A DNA stretch of 64,000 nt from Selenomonas sp. GTDB taxonomy: Bacteria; Bacillota_C; Negativicutes; Selenomonadales; Selenomonadaceae. Both the position numbers and the translations under genes were made by a program. The notes under the pieces were generated by a model. That model ran no database searches, was not told the origin of the DNA, and worked only from the letters and a program-made list of their open reading frames with translations. Shown piece by piece: positions 17,501-25,884 of the stretch; the first letter of the stretch is position 1, and each line of letters begins with the position of its first letter. The DNA lies in contig NZ_JAILKR010000133.1 of assembly GCF_024693525.1 (NCBI RefSeq), forward strand, positions 60,949 to 124,948, read 5' to 3'.

Positions 17501-17647
17501 GTTTAACCTGCATACATAAGATGATTCCCTCGCATTCCATTCTGCCAGATCCGCATAATACCCATGGTCACTATGGGCTGGCAGCCGATTTTCTTGGAAA
17601 AAACAGGGATCGGCTAAATGATTTAAGGAAAATTTGGCTTCTGGCAT
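14552..17647 (-). CDS. lacZ: Beta-galactosidase, GH2
   Basis: 1031 residues, LacZ type with five domains: N-terminal jelly-roll, immunoglobulin-like, TIM barrel, second immunoglobulin-like and C-terminal Bgal_small_N. The acid/base Glu is in ILIWSCGNESCGG and the nucleophile Glu in PFICCEYTHSMGNSNG; the RCSHYPN and GVNRHEFD motifs are also present. It has no signal peptide, so it splits imported lactose or galactobiose. The ATG follows AAGGGGGAAGTTCC. It heads the lacZ-GH36 operon behind a promoter and operator (17669-17726). Confidence 0.97.
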   Translation of the reverse strand: MPEAKFSLNHLADPCFFQENRLPAHSDHGYYADLAEWNARESSYVCRLNGFWYFKYFQNPQLVTWGFEQLDFDCRDWQTIRVPAHFQLEGYGVPQYTNQTYPWDGHEAVLPGEVPLRDNPTGVYVNYFYLPQGWQNLYLSLQGVESAVVVYFNGKYVGYSEDSFTPAEFDLTPYLQAGENKLALQVMQFSSGSWLEDQDFWRFGGIFRDVWIGTKPNCHIADLNFTAIPVNDYKDGRLTGKITWTNEALRKVEIRLLTAEGKQAAATTLTGTGLQDEFELAVEAVKLWSAEQPYLYQLMLTVYDGADVLQEVVPYAVGFREFKLDGNIMKINGKRIVFKGVNRHEFDCRRGRAMNPEDFEQDIVNMKKHNINALRCSHYPNARELYDLCDRYGLYVIDETNLETHGTWQKNGVLARDENTIPNDNGKWQENVLDRAKSMLERDKNHASVLIWSCGNESCGGKDIFTMSEYFRQADSTRLVHYESIFWDRRYAATSDMESQMYTKAADIKAFLEKHRDKPFICCEYTHSMGNSNGGMHKYTELTEQEPLYQGGFIWDFVDQALVKKDRYGREFLAYGGDFGDRSSDYNFCGDGIFFADRMPTAKLQDVKYNYQDYHLQVAEDGIVIENNSLFTNVNEYDLHYEMLLDGKKVWEKTAAAPSVKPGEKRRVAFADLPTGPKGEVCITVSLILKEDTAWAEKGYEVAFGQGCWQRETGIPEIRGKALSNCGDTPLRIVRGDINLGVKFPGGEILFSSAQGNIVSYKLNGVELLEEIPKPLFWRAPIDNDYGSRRDFSVAQWKLASLYRRCVKQEIQLADGTWQTYEWFGQLGIKEYVADAVKLRFTYELATMPTAFCQITYGVYKGGLIKIELDYEKMPGVPEMPDFAMLFTLAADYDQVKYYGYGPAANYIDRQEGAKLGVYSSTVEKEMEAYLMPQECGNHGGIRWWEVTDKRGRGVRVAGDIPLAISALPYSAHELENARHRYDLPQVHHTFLRVSAGPCGVGGDDTWGAPVLEEYRLKNESMHFMFYFQGI

Positions 17648-17668
17648 GGAACTTCCCCCTTAGTTTAT

Positions 17669-17681
17669 AGTAAACGATTTC
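17669..17681 (-). promoter_or_regulatory. LacI-type operator of lacZ
   Basis: The plus strand reads AGTAAACGATTTC, identical to 12211-12223. It lies about 16 bp downstream of the lacZ -10 box, a repressor position. Confidence 0.7.
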
Positions 17682-17697
17682 TTTTATTGCTAAAATC

Positions 17698-17726
17698 ATT
17701 ATACACGTAAAAACAAGAAAGAACAA
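17698..17726 (-). promoter_or_regulatory. Promoter of lacZ
   Basis: Minus strand TTGTTC (17726-17721), 17-bp spacer, TATAAT (17703-17698). Confidence 0.6.
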
Positions 17727-17750
17727 GTATTATTTTCACTTATTTTGCTG

Positions 17751-17790
17751 CTAAAAAAAAGGTGCTGCCAAAACAACACCTTTTTTTAAC
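17751..17790. terminator. Terminator between the P-loop/Asp23 gene and lacZ
   Basis: AAAGGTG pairs with CACCTTT, flanked by A and T runs on both sides. It ends the rny-side cluster before the lacZ promoter. Confidence 0.7.
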
Positions 17791-17815
17791 TAAACCGATA
17801 GCATTATTCGATTTT

Positions 17816-18649
17816 TTATGACTGTACGTAAAGGGCCTTGACCCGGATATTCACCTCGTGAACCACCATGCCCGTCATGAATTCCACCGCATCGCGGATT
17901 TCTTTCTGGGCCTGCTGGATAAGAGTCGGTATATGGTTGCCATAGGTGAGAACCACATCGCAGGAAATCCGAAGGCCCATGTCCTCTCCATCCTGCATGA
18001 GATGTTCCACCTGCAAACCACCAATCTTGGTGAAGGCTGCCTGTTTCATGACCACATGACGAATAATTGCCTTGATGGCCGAGTCGTCAATGGAAAGCTT
18101 GCCGAAATAGCTAAATACCGGCCGGACAATTGATTTTTCTCCCAACCGCCGACGTTTGGTGGAAGACCGCTTGAAAAAAGTCTGTAAGGGATCGACCAAA
18201 TAGCCGGAAAAATGCGGTTTGAGCTCAATCGTCGGCACTGGGATAATGTGTTTTCCCTGTTTCAGACGATAGAACTGCGCCTTTTCCATATCTTTTTTCG
18301 ACGCCACATCGGCGATATTGATAATCTTGGCAATCGACGGCAATTTCAATGCCTTGGCGATTTTATGAACCATGTTCTCGGAGGTGCCGAGAATCAAAAT
18401 GCGGTGCGGTTTTGCTTCATCGATTGCAGCCCGCACCTCCTCTGCATGACCGGGCAAAACAAAAATCGCCCGGCGCACAGCCATGATTTTACTCTGTTCT
18501 TTTTTAGCTGAATGACCGGCAAGTATCTTGCCATTCTTTATAAGAATCCCATCATCGATGATGGCATCGGCCCGATTGTCGTGAGCGACAACCAGCGCGC
18601 GATGGCTCTTGCCGGTACCACTGGGACCCACCAGTGCAATAACATCCAT
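17816..18649 (-). CDS. P-loop NTPase with C-terminal Asp23/Gls24-like domain
   Basis: About 277 residues. The first residues contain a Walker A loop, ALVGPSGTGKSHRALVVA, followed by about 150 residues of NTPase-like sequence (IFVLPGHAEEV, ILILGTSENMVHKIA). The C-terminal third matches the Asp23/Gls24 pattern (SIDDSAIKAIIRHVVM, then ISCDVVLTYGNHIPTLIQQAQKEIRDAVE, then VHEVNIRVKALYV). The ATG at 18649 follows GGAGAGGTAAT; the longer frame overlaps the preceding gene. Asp23 domains act near the envelope in Firmicutes; this combination with a nucleotide-binding loop has no function I can name. It is last in the cluster after the PHP gene. Confidence 0.75.
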   Translation of the reverse strand: MDVIALVGPSGTGKSHRALVVAHDNRADAIIDDGILIKNGKILAGHSAKKEQSKIMAVRRAIFVLPGHAEEVRAAIDEAKPHRILILGTSENMVHKIAKALKLPSIAKIINIADVASKKDMEKAQFYRLKQGKHIIPVPTIELKPHFSGYLVDPLQTFFKRSSTKRRRLGEKSIVRPVFSYFGKLSIDDSAIKAIIRHVVMKQAAFTKIGGLQVEHLMQDGEDMGLRISCDVVLTYGNHIPTLIQQAQKEIRDAVEFMTGMVVHEVNIRVKALYVQS

Positions 18650-18663
18650 ATTACCTCTCCTGT

Positions 18664-19497
18664 TTATCCCAGTTGTTGCTGCGGACGATAGAATTTTTCC
18701 GCCCATTTGTCTTCAATGGTAAACACACCAAGTTCCGACGGATAACGCGTCGGATAGCCGTGGAAATCCGAACCACCGGATACCAGCAAGCCAAATTCCT
18801 CTGCCATCGACAAGTAACGGGCCGTATCCGCTTCATCATGCTGAGGATAAAAAGCTTCAATCCCTTCAATGCCGCTCTGGCAAAGCTCACGAACTAATTC
18901 ATCATCACCTATGAGCTTAGGATGGGCCAGCACCGGCGTCCCTCCAGCAGCTTTGATAAGCGCAATGATTTCCGCTGCTTCCAGATGATAGTGTGGCACA
19001 TAAGCTGGTGTGCCCTTTTTCAAAACAGCATCAAATGCTTCTCGCACCGAGGTAAAATATCCTTTTTTGACCAGCACCCGTCCAATATGGGAACGGCTAA
19101 TAGACTTACTGGCCCCAGCAATGGTAAGTACATCGGCTTCCGATATGTTATACCCCAAAGCCTGCAGTTTTTCAATCATTTCCGAAAAACGAGTCCACCT
19201 GGCCTCGGTAACCTCATTTAATTTATCCGCCAGCACCCGATAGTATATATCCAGGTTAAACCCTAAAATATGAATCTCTCTGGTCGGATGATGCGCGCTA
19301 AACTCAATACCGGGAATGATATGGATCCCCCGGCTTGGATAATGCCCATTCTCGTATAATTCCACGATGCCTTCCACCGTATCATGGTCCGTTATTGCCA
19401 TGTATTGAAGGCCCGCATCCTTTGCGGCTGCTACAAGCTCTTCCGGTGTCATCTTGCCATCGGAAAAGGTCGTATGCATATGCAAATCACTTGGCAT
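18664..19497 (-). CDS. PHP-domain phosphoesterase (TrpH/YciV-like)
   Basis: 277 residues. The N-terminal PHP motif DLHMHTTFSDG supplies metal ligands, AITDHDTVEG the second set, and IPGIEFSAHH, PVLAHPKL and SGGSDFHG the others. Relatives cleave 3',5'-nucleoside bisphosphates or trim RNA 5' ends one nucleotide at a time (RNase AM). It lies 14 bp ahead of the P-loop/Asp23 gene and after spoVS. The ATG follows AGGAGTGAACCCGA. Fits an RNA-metabolism neighbourhood with rny and ymdB. Confidence 0.88.
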   Translation of the reverse strand: MPSDLHMHTTFSDGKMTPEELVAAAKDAGLQYMAITDHDTVEGIVELYENGHYPSRGIHIIPGIEFSAHHPTREIHILGFNLDIYYRVLADKLNEVTEARWTRFSEMIEKLQALGYNISEADVLTIAGASKSISRSHIGRVLVKKGYFTSVREAFDAVLKKGTPAYVPHYHLEAAEIIALIKAAGGTPVLAHPKLIGDDELVRELCQSGIEGIEAFYPQHDEADTARYLSMAEEFGLLVSGGSDFHGYPTRYPSELGVFTIEDKWAEKFYRPQQQLG

Positions 19498-19520
19498 TCG
19501 GGTTCACTCCTATAATCTAC

Positions 19521-19781
19521 TCAGCGCGGCTCAACAATCAGTTTGATTGCAGTACGTTCTTCCCCATCAATCTTGATATCCGTGAAAGCCGGAACACAGA
19601 TGAGGTCAATTCCATGAGGCGCAACAAATCCGCGGGCAATAGCTACCGCTTTGACCGCCTGGTTCAATGCCCCAGCACCGATTGCCTGCATCTCAGCACT
19701 TCCGGATTCCCGCAACACGCCTGCTAATGCGCCTGCCACTGAGTTTGGGTTTGACTTTGCAGATACTTTTAGAATTTCCAT
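19521..19781 (-). CDS. spoVS: Stage V sporulation protein S-like (SpoVS)
   Basis: 86 residues covering the whole Alba-like SpoVS fold: MEILKVSAKSNPNSVAGALA, then AIGAGALNQAVKAVAIARGFVAP, ending in ERTAIKLIVEPR. SpoVS is kept in many non-sporulating bacteria, so it does not prove sporulation. I chose the ATG at 19781 because GAGG precedes it by about ten bases. It is widely found near rny and ymdB, as here. Confidence 0.93.
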   Translation of the reverse strand: MEILKVSAKSNPNSVAGALAGVLRESGSAEMQAIGAGALNQAVKAVAIARGFVAPHGIDLICVPAFTDIKIDGEERTAIKLIVEPR

Positions 19782-19922
19782 GTTCAGCACGTCCTCTCAA
19801 CATAAAGATTACTTCATACAATGCATGTATCCTATTGGTTAAACTTACTGTCACTAGCTAGAGTATTCTTCAAAAACCTGCAAAGTCCTTCTTTTCTTGA
19901 AACAAACTGTCACGATTTGCGA

Positions 19923-20702
19923 TTATTCGATAATCATGACTCTTTCAATTGCGGTCGTTTGATTGGTGTTGTCATCAATATCGATAATGACGGCCGAATA
20001 AACCATCGGTCCCTCTTCTTCCAAATCAAACCGGCACGGCATGGCAGTCGTGAACTTTCTCAGGATAATTTCTGTCTTGACCCCGAGAACGGAATTCCAA
20101 GGGCCAGTCATACCAAGGTCTGTAATATACGCCGTTCCCTTCGGCAAGATGCGGGCATCCGCCGTCTGGATATGCGTATGCGTACCGACTACGCCGTTAA
20201 CCCGGCCATCCAAATACCATCCCATTGCCATTTTTTCCGAAGTCGTCTCCGCATGAAAATCTAAGAATAAGATATCACACTCCTTCTTTATCTCGCGAAG
20301 TATTTCTTCAATCTTTTGGAAGGGGCAGTCCAAAGCCGGCATGAAAGCCCGGCCAGAAAGGTTGATGACACCAATATTCTTGGCCTTGAACGGAAAGATG
20401 CAATAACCTTTACCCGGAGTTCCCTCCGGATAATTTGCTGGACGGATCAAAAAGGGCTCCTGGTCAATAAACTCCATTACATCCTTCTTATCCCAGACGT
20501 GATTGCCCGAGGTGATGATATCCGCCCCGGCATGATAAAGGGCATCCAATGATTTGCGGGTAAATCCCTTGCCACCGGCAGAGTTTTCCCCATTCACGAT
20601 TACCACATCAATCCCTTTCTCCTTGCGGAGCTTCGGCGTATACTCCTGAAATGCCTTGCGGCCCGGACGGCCCACGACATCTCCTGTCAACATTACTCGC
20701 AT
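19923..20702 (-). CDS. ymdB: YmdB-family metallophosphoesterase
   Basis: About 259 residues, covering the full calcineurin-like fold: MLTGDVVGRPGRKA, VIVNGENSAGGKGF, TSGNHVWDKKD, FLDFHAETTSEK and GTHTHIQTADARILP all carry metal ligands. YmdB hydrolyses 2',3'-cyclic nucleotides and affects RNase Y-dependent mRNA turnover and biofilm choice in Bacillus. The ATG at 20702 follows GGAAGGAGGAATAC. It sits downstream of rny with one unknown gene between. Confidence 0.94.
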   Translation of the reverse strand: MRVMLTGDVVGRPGRKAFQEYTPKLRKEKGIDVVIVNGENSAGGKGFTRKSLDALYHAGADIITSGNHVWDKKDVMEFIDQEPFLIRPANYPEGTPGKGYCIFPFKAKNIGVINLSGRAFMPALDCPFQKIEEILREIKKECDILFLDFHAETTSEKMAMGWYLDGRVNGVVGTHTHIQTADARILPKGTAYITDLGMTGPWNSVLGVKTEIILRKFTTAMPCRFDLEEEGPMVYSAVIIDIDDNTNQTTAIERVMIIE

Positions 20703-20740
20703 GTATTCCTCCTTCCGCTGATTTTCCCTTGCAGAAAAAA

Positions 20741-21289
20741 TCAACGGTTATAGACAACAACCCGATCTTTATCGCGGATGCCAATCATTTTCTCCTTGAT
20801 GCGATATTCCTGATTCTGATCCAAGAGCGTATCAAGGACCGCACTCTGGGCATCGGCAAATTCCGGTTCCAGTTGTTCAGGCGTATGTTTATCGCATTTA
20901 AGCCGCTCCGCGAACGTCTCCCGGAACAACGCGGTTATAAGTGTCAATTCCCCCCGCGTCATGGTGATCAGCTGGCGATGGATATGAACCATCGTTGCCC
21001 GGCCATGACTCTCGGCCTCAACAGCCATCCAAACCGGTGCACCAGAATCGAGCTCATGATAGGCCTGCAGGCTGTCATCCAGCAATTGGGCAAAGGGCTC
21101 CAGTTCTTCCTTCCCCACTTTGCCCTCAAGAACAAAATCCAGTGTCATTTCGGTGGCCTCGGGCACATAGCTTACCGATTCGATTTCCGGATAACAGGCC
21201 AGGATTGCAGCAATGAGCTGTATTCCCGTTTTATCCGTAGCAGCCTTTCTGCCCGCTGCCTTTGTTAGCCAATCCTTGAATCCAAGCAT
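20741..21289 (-). CDS. Conserved protein of unknown function between rny and ymdB
   Basis: About 182 residues, soluble, acidic and without a recognised domain. It begins MLGFKDWLTKAAGRKAAT; the middle is mixed alpha/beta (IESVSYVPEATEMTLDFVLE, then VWMAVEAESHGRATMVHIHR) and the C-terminus helical. I chose the ATG at 21289 because AAGAGG lies at the right distance, and because the longer frame begins in the intergenic gap. Its place between rny (about 70 bp) and ymdB (about 40 bp) suggests a role with RNA turnover, but nothing in the sequence shows it. Confidence 0.6.
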   Translation of the reverse strand: MLGFKDWLTKAAGRKAATDKTGIQLIAAILACYPEIESVSYVPEATEMTLDFVLEGKVGKEELEPFAQLLDDSLQAYHELDSGAPVWMAVEAESHGRATMVHIHRQLITMTRGELTLITALFRETFAERLKCDKHTPEQLEPEFADAQSAVLDTLLDQNQEYRIKEKMIGIRDKDRVVVYNR

Positions 21290-21360
21290 GATTGTTCCTC
21301 TTATAGGTAGAATTGGGGATGCAGAGCCAGGCCCCGCACCCCCAAACATTTTCTGATTGA

Positions 21361-22905
21361 TTATTTCGCATAATCGACGACGCGCGTCTCGCGAATAACC
21401 GTAGCCTTAATCTGCCCCGGATATTCCAGCTCATCTTCGATTTTCTTGACAATATCATGAGCCAATGCTACCGACTCAGCGTCATCAACCTTATCCGGTT
21501 TGACCATGACGCGAATCTCGCGGCCAGCCTGAATGGCAAAGCAACGCTCAACGCCCTCATAGGACTCTGCAATCTCTTCCAACCGTTTAAGACGCTTGAG
21601 GTAAGACTCAAGGCTCTCACGACGTGCACCAGGTCTTGCAGCCGATACGGCATCAGCGGCAGCAACCAAGACTGCCTCAACACTGGTTGCCTCCACATCC
21701 CCATGATGGGAAGCAATACAGTTGATTACATCTTTTGACTCACGGAATTTATGCGCCAAATCTGCACCAATCGTGGTATGGGAACCTTCCACCTCACGGT
21801 CGATGGCTTTACCAATATCGTGCAGCAGTCCACCGCGTTTTGCCAGCGTCACATCGCAGCCAAGCTCCGATGCCATGACACCAGCCAGATGGGCAACCTC
21901 AATGGAATGATTGAGCACATTCTGTCCATAACTCGTACGATAGCGCAAACGGCCCAGCATCTTGACCAGTTCCGGATGAATACCGTGAACACCAGTATCA
22001 AAGGTAGCCTGTTCACCAGCTTCTTTGATGCGCTGGTCAACTTCGCGTTTTGCCTTTTCCACCATTTCCTCGATGCGTGCCGGATGAATGCGGCCGTCCT
22101 GAATCAGTTTCTCCAGGGCAATCCGAGCCACCTCACGGCGTACCGGGTCGAATCCCGACAGGATGACAGCCTCTGGCGTATCATCGATAATGAGATCAAC
22201 CCCGGTCATAGTTTCCAACGTGCGAATGTTGCGGCCCTCACGACCAATGATGCGGCCCTTCATTTCGTCATTGGGCAATGCGACAACCGAAACCGTCGTC
22301 TCAGCCACATGGTCAGCAGCACAGCGCTGGATTGCCTGACTCAGGATATCCTGTGCCTTCTTATCGCATTCGTCCTTTATCTGCTGCTCATACTCTTTGA
22401 TTTTCATGGCTTTCTCGTGCTTGAGTTCATCCTCAGCTTCAGCCATGAGCATGGTACGGGCTTCATCCGACGTCAGACCGGAAATCCGCTCCAGCTCTTC
22501 CTTCTGCTTTTCATGCATCTCATCGATAGCCTGCTGACTCTTGTCGAGACGCGATTCCTTCCGGGAAAGAGCTTCCTCTTTCTTTTCGATGGAATCCAGC
22601 TTGCGGTCGAGATTCTCTTCCTTCTGCACAATACGGCGCTCCTGGCGCTGAATCTCACTGCGGCGCTCTTTTGTATCGCGGTCAAGCTCCTGACGCAGGC
22701 GATGGATATCTTCCTTCGCCTCCAACAGAGCTTCTTTCTTCTTTGTCTCGCCTTTTTCTTCAGCCTCTGCTACAATTCGTTTTGCTTCTTCCTCAGCGGA
22801 GCCAATCTGGGCTTCTGCCGTACGCTTACGGGCCGTATAGCCTGCACCGACACCGATGATAACTGCAACTATTACCGCTACTATTTCGATAACGATAATA
22901 CTCAC
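21361..22905 (-). CDS. rny: Ribonuclease Y
   Basis: 514 residues. One N-terminal membrane helix ([21 protein letters not shown]) is followed by a long charged coiled coil (about 30-200), a KH domain ([15 protein letters not shown]) and an HD hydrolase domain ([12 protein letters not shown], then [15 protein letters not shown]). RNase Y is the membrane-anchored endonuclease that starts mRNA decay in Firmicutes. The start is GTG with AGAGGGG upstream. The order rny - unknown - ymdB - spoVS is the common Firmicutes arrangement with one insertion. Confidence 0.97.
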   Translation of the reverse strand: MSIIVIEIVAVIVAVIIGVGAGYTARKRTAEAQIGSAEEEAKRIVAEAEEKGETKKKEALLEAKEDIHRLRQELDRDTKERRSEIQRQERRIVQKEENLDRKLDSIEKKEEALSRKESRLDKSQQAIDEMHEKQKEELERISGLTSDEARTMLMAEAEDELKHEKAMKIKEYEQQIKDECDKKAQDILSQAIQRCAADHVAETTVSVVALPNDEMKGRIIGREGRNIRTLETMTGVDLIIDDTPEAVILSGFDPVRREVARIALEKLIQDGRIHPARIEEMVEKAKREVDQRIKEAGEQATFDTGVHGIHPELVKMLGRLRYRTSYGQNVLNHSIEVAHLAGVMASELGCDVTLAKRGGLLHDIGKAIDREVEGSHTTIGADLAHKFRESKDVINCIASHHGDVEATSVEAVLVAAADAVSAARPGARRESLESYLKRLKRLEEIAESYEGVERCFAIQAGREIRVMVKPDKVDDAESVALAHDIVKKIEDELEYPGQIKATVIRETRVVDYAK

Positions 22906-23090
22906 CCCCTCTTTTTTTATTTGCTTTCATGCATTATTTGTTTTCCTGAATAGTTTTATCCATAACTATACCTTTATATTCTATAGTTTTTCCCGTAGAG
23001 TGTCAAGAAAACCTAGTCAAATCGCACAAAATGCGGTAAAATTAGAAAATACGTGATAATTTGATGAAATTCGACGGGAGGAACCCAACC

Positions 23091-23381
23091 ATGCTGAACT
23101 GCTCCGAATGCGGACGTACCCTTGAAGAAAAGGATGCGCTTGTTCATACCACCGAGGCCGGAGAGAAAAAAGTCATCTGCCAAGAATGCTTCAAAGAACT
23201 TACCGGTGTCGATTACCAAACCTTTGCCTTACGCAAAGAAAACGCCAAGCAAACCTTTATCGCAGTCCTCTTCTGCCTGGCCTGCACTGCTTATGCCTGG
23301 TATGATAAGGGCTGGATGTGGGGGATTGGTGGAATTATTCTCACGGCTCTCGTATATCTTTTTTCCAGTAAAGCACGGTAA
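23091..23381 (+). CDS. Small zinc-ribbon membrane protein
   Basis: 96 residues. The N-terminus has two Cys pairs (NCSECG near residue 3 and ICQECF near residue 36) that can form one zinc ribbon, and the C-terminus holds two hydrophobic stretches (TFIAVLFCLACTAYAWY and WGIGGIILTALVYLF). GGGAGG before the ATG at 23091 decides the start over an earlier in-frame codon. Unknown function; single gene divergent from rny. Confidence 0.65.
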   Translation: MLNCSECGRTLEEKDALVHTTEAGEKKVICQECFKELTGVDYQTFALRKENAKQTFIAVLFCLACTAYAWYDKGWMWGIGGIILTALVYLFSSKAR

Positions 23382-23432
23382 AAGGACGAATATCCTATGC
23401 CTCTGCAATTTTTTTGACATTTTATATTGCGA

Positions 23433-23498
23433 GATTTATATAGAAAAGGCGATTCGCTGACTCCCTTGAGTCTTCGAACCGCCTTTTCTATATAAATC
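23433..23498. terminator. Long bidirectional terminator
   Basis: A 19-bp perfect inverted repeat (23433-23451 and 23480-23498) extended by TTCG/CGAA. It lies between the convergent zinc-ribbon gene and lacG and overlaps the lacG stop codon. Confidence 0.8.
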
Positions 23499-24927
23499 AA
23501 TAGGAAATTGTCTCCACTGGAATCAACTCTCTCTGTTTGCTTACTTCCTTATACCAATATGCACTTTTTTTGGGATATCGTTTTTGATTGGCATAATCCA
23601 CATAAAACAATCCATAACGCTTGTTATAACCATTGCTCCAAGATAACACATCCATCAGACTCCAAATATAGTAGCCGCCAACATTGACACCTTCCTCCAT
23701 TGCCTTCAGAATTGCTTCCAAATGCCTGGTAACGTATTCTATACGAGGAGTGTCATCGATTTTTCCATCTTCAAAATCATCCTTATAGCCCATACCATTT
23801 TCGGATATAAAAATCTCCTTATAATTGGGATAATCCTGTGCAATACGCTTTAGCTGCCTATACATACCTTCGGGGTAAATAGGCCAATCCCAATCTGTAG
23901 TGGGAACTTCTGGATTACTGACACGAGCACCAATGCCCTTGAGGCAAAACACGCTGGTTCCCTTTTCCCCAGTACTATTATTCACTACTTGACTTTCACC
24001 ATCCCAAGCTTGCAAAAAATGACTGGAGTAATAATTCATCCCCAAAAAGTCAATCTGCTTGGCAGCGCACGCAAAATCCTCAAAATCCGTTGGTTCCGTG
24101 ATAAGCTTGCCACCGTTCTTCTGCAGGATTTCCTTGATCAGCAACATGGTAGTATCGCTATATTTTCCCAAATAACAAGCATCCAGCATAAAGCGATTGG
24201 AAATCGCATCATCAAGGTCACGAGCATGGATATCAGCGGGGGAATCTGATATCGCCACTTTGCCCTCCAAGGTATGAACAATGCCGATTTTACCTGGCAA
24301 ATTCATGCTCTTGTATAAATTTAGCGCGCGAGAATGCGCCACCATGAGATTATGCTCAATCTGAATGGCTTTTTCGATCTGGAAGGTTTCATTAGGGGGA
24401 AAATTACCTGCCAGATAGCCATTTTGAGCAATTGACCAAGGTTCATTAAAGGTAGCCCACTTCATTACCCGATCACCAAAAGCCTCAAAACAAATCCGCG
24501 CGTAATCCACGAATTTGTCAATCAATGCGCGATTCAACCAATGACCATTTTGAAAATAATTTAGGGGAGTATCAAAATGATGCAAGGTCACAAAAGGTTC
24601 TACCCCCTTTGCTATGCACGCATCAATTAGTTTGTTGTAATACGCAATACCAGCAGGGTTTACCTTACCTTCCCCATCGGGAAGTATCCGCGTCCAAGAC
24701 AGTGATATGCGAATGCCATTGATGTTATAATCATGTGCCAACTGCAAGTCCGTTTCATAATGATGATAAAAATCACTGGCCGGATCTGCATTGAACCTTG
24801 CCCCTGGCCGATTCATATACGCATCCCAAACGCAAGGCCCGCGCCCATCTTCGCACGTAGCTCCTTCTACCTGATAAGCAGCGGTAGCCCCGCCAAAGAT
24901 AAAATCCGCTGGGAATCTCTTTGCCAT
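23497..24927 (-). CDS. lacG: 6-phospho-beta-galactosidase, GH1
   Basis: 476 residues. GH1 acid/base Glu is in TFNEPW and the nucleophile Glu in IFISENGMG. The C-terminal SWSNGYNKRYGLFYVDY segment carries the Ser, Lys and Tyr that bind the 6-phosphate in LacG enzymes, so it acts on lactose 6-phosphate or phosphorylated galactobiose. I chose the ATG at 24927 because GAGG lies eight bases ahead. It is last in lacA-lacB-lacF-lacG, nine bp after lacF. Confidence 0.94.
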   Translation of the reverse strand: MAKRFPADFIFGGATAAYQVEGATCEDGRGPCVWDAYMNRPGARFNADPASDFYHHYETDLQLAHDYNINGIRISLSWTRILPDGEGKVNPAGIAYYNKLIDACIAKGVEPFVTLHHFDTPLNYFQNGHWLNRALIDKFVDYARICFEAFGDRVMKWATFNEPWSIAQNGYLAGNFPPNETFQIEKAIQIEHNLMVAHSRALNLYKSMNLPGKIGIVHTLEGKVAISDSPADIHARDLDDAISNRFMLDACYLGKYSDTTMLLIKEILQKNGGKLITEPTDFEDFACAAKQIDFLGMNYYSSHFLQAWDGESQVVNNSTGEKGTSVFCLKGIGARVSNPEVPTTDWDWPIYPEGMYRQLKRIAQDYPNYKEIFISENGMGYKDDFEDGKIDDTPRIEYVTRHLEAILKAMEEGVNVGGYYIWSLMDVLSWSNGYNKRYGLFYVDYANQKRYPKKSAYWYKEVSKQRELIPVETISY

Positions 24928-24936
24928 AATCAACCC

Positions 24937-25254
24937 TCATTTCTCCTGAAACATTTTGAGGAAGCGTTTGTCCATATCCGAAAGCAGCATAGCAGTCATC
25001 AGATGGTCCTGTGCATGCACCGTTAGAAATCCAATCTCAATATTCTCGCCAGCTGCTTCTTTCGTGATAAGCTCCGTTTGCTGATTATGCGCATTAAGGA
25101 TCAAATCATCCCCTTCTTTAATAAGCGCCTCTGCTTTTGCAAAGTCCTTTTCACCAATAGCATCCATCGCGGCTAGGAATTTTGTCCGAGCATCGCCGGA
25201 ATAAGCCACAATTTCCATAGCAATCATTGCCATTTCATCTTTCGTCATTGTCAT
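24937..25254 (-). CDS. lacF: PTS EIIA component, lactose/cellobiose family
   Basis: 105 residues, three-helix lac-type EIIA. The phosphorylated His is H80 in FLTVHAQDHLM. It passes phosphate from HPr to the EIIB domain of the permease at 32697. The ATG follows AAGGGGATTCTT. It lies 100 bp after lacB, a gap that contains a stem loop, and nine bp before lacG. Confidence 0.95.
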   Translation of the reverse strand: MTMTKDEMAMIAMEIVAYSGDARTKFLAAMDAIGEKDFAKAEALIKEGDDLILNAHNQQTELITKEAAGENIEIGFLTVHAQDHLMTAMLLSDMDKRFLKMFQEK

Positions 25255-25289
25255 AAGAATCCCCTTTTCGTGAATATTTTTCCCTAGTG

Positions 25290-25325
25290 CCCCACTTACT
25301 TTCTTTCCCCCTAAAAAAAGTAAGC
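25290..25325 (-). promoter_or_regulatory. Stem loop between lacB and lacF
   Basis: CTTACTTT pairs with AAAGTAAG on the minus strand across a purine-rich loop. It lacks a clean T run; it may be a processing or stability element that sets different levels for lacAB and lacFG. Confidence 0.4.
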
Positions 25326-25354
25326 TAGCTAACCAACACCATTATAGCACGGCA

Positions 25355-25870
25355 TCAGTCGTGATAGTAACCTTCCTCCCATTTTTTCAGATACTCATCA
25401 AAGAGTGCATCATTCTCTATGCAATCATTGTCATCAATCAGCCCATCAATTTTCGCAATCAGTGCATCCTTTTCCGGAGTCGGTTTATACTCAGCCTTTA
25501 GAAAGGCCTCCAGAATATATTCAATCGATCCAATACCAATGACACGACCTCCACACCCAATTACATTTGCATTAAGATTCTCTTTTGCCGCTACTGCTGT
25601 TTGCACATCAGCCACGCAGGCTGCACGAACACCTTTTACTTTCTGTGCGGCATTATTAATACCGATACCAGTACCGCAAATACACACGCCCAAATCTGCC
25701 TCACCGGTTGCTACCAGCTTTCCTACTTTGCGTCCATAAATCGGATAGTGCGTACGAATAAAATCATAGGTCCCCACATCAATGACTTCATGACCCTGTT
25801 TTTTCAAAAACTCTGCTGCTTTGATTTTTATATCCGTAACAATATGGTCACAACCAATTGCAATCTTCAT
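25355..25870 (-). CDS. lacB: Galactose-6-phosphate isomerase subunit B
   Basis: 171 residues, RpiB/LacAB fold: [13 protein letters not shown] at the start, [20 protein letters not shown] with the catalytic Cys loop, and [20 protein letters not shown]. With LacA it converts galactose 6-phosphate to tagatose 6-phosphate. ATG follows AAAGGAGGCTAATACC. Fourteen bp after lacA. Confidence 0.96.
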   Translation of the reverse strand: MKIAIGCDHIVTDIKIKAAEFLKKQGHEVIDVGTYDFIRTHYPIYGRKVGKLVATGEADLGVCICGTGIGINNAAQKVKGVRAACVADVQTAVAAKENLNANVIGCGGRVIGIGSIEYILEAFLKAEYKPTPEKDALIAKIDGLIDDNDCIENDALFDEYLKKWEEGYYHD

Positions 25871-25884
25871 GGTATTAGCCTCCT

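Noticed and set aside
19791..19922. Possible small gene in the spoVS-ymdB gap
   Set aside because: The plus-strand frames have no ribosome binding site and overlap neighbours; I see nothing but a likely spoVS promoter region.
21751..22953. A 400-codon plus-strand ORF opposite rny
   Set aside because: Antisense to rny with skewed composition; no domain or ribosome binding site.
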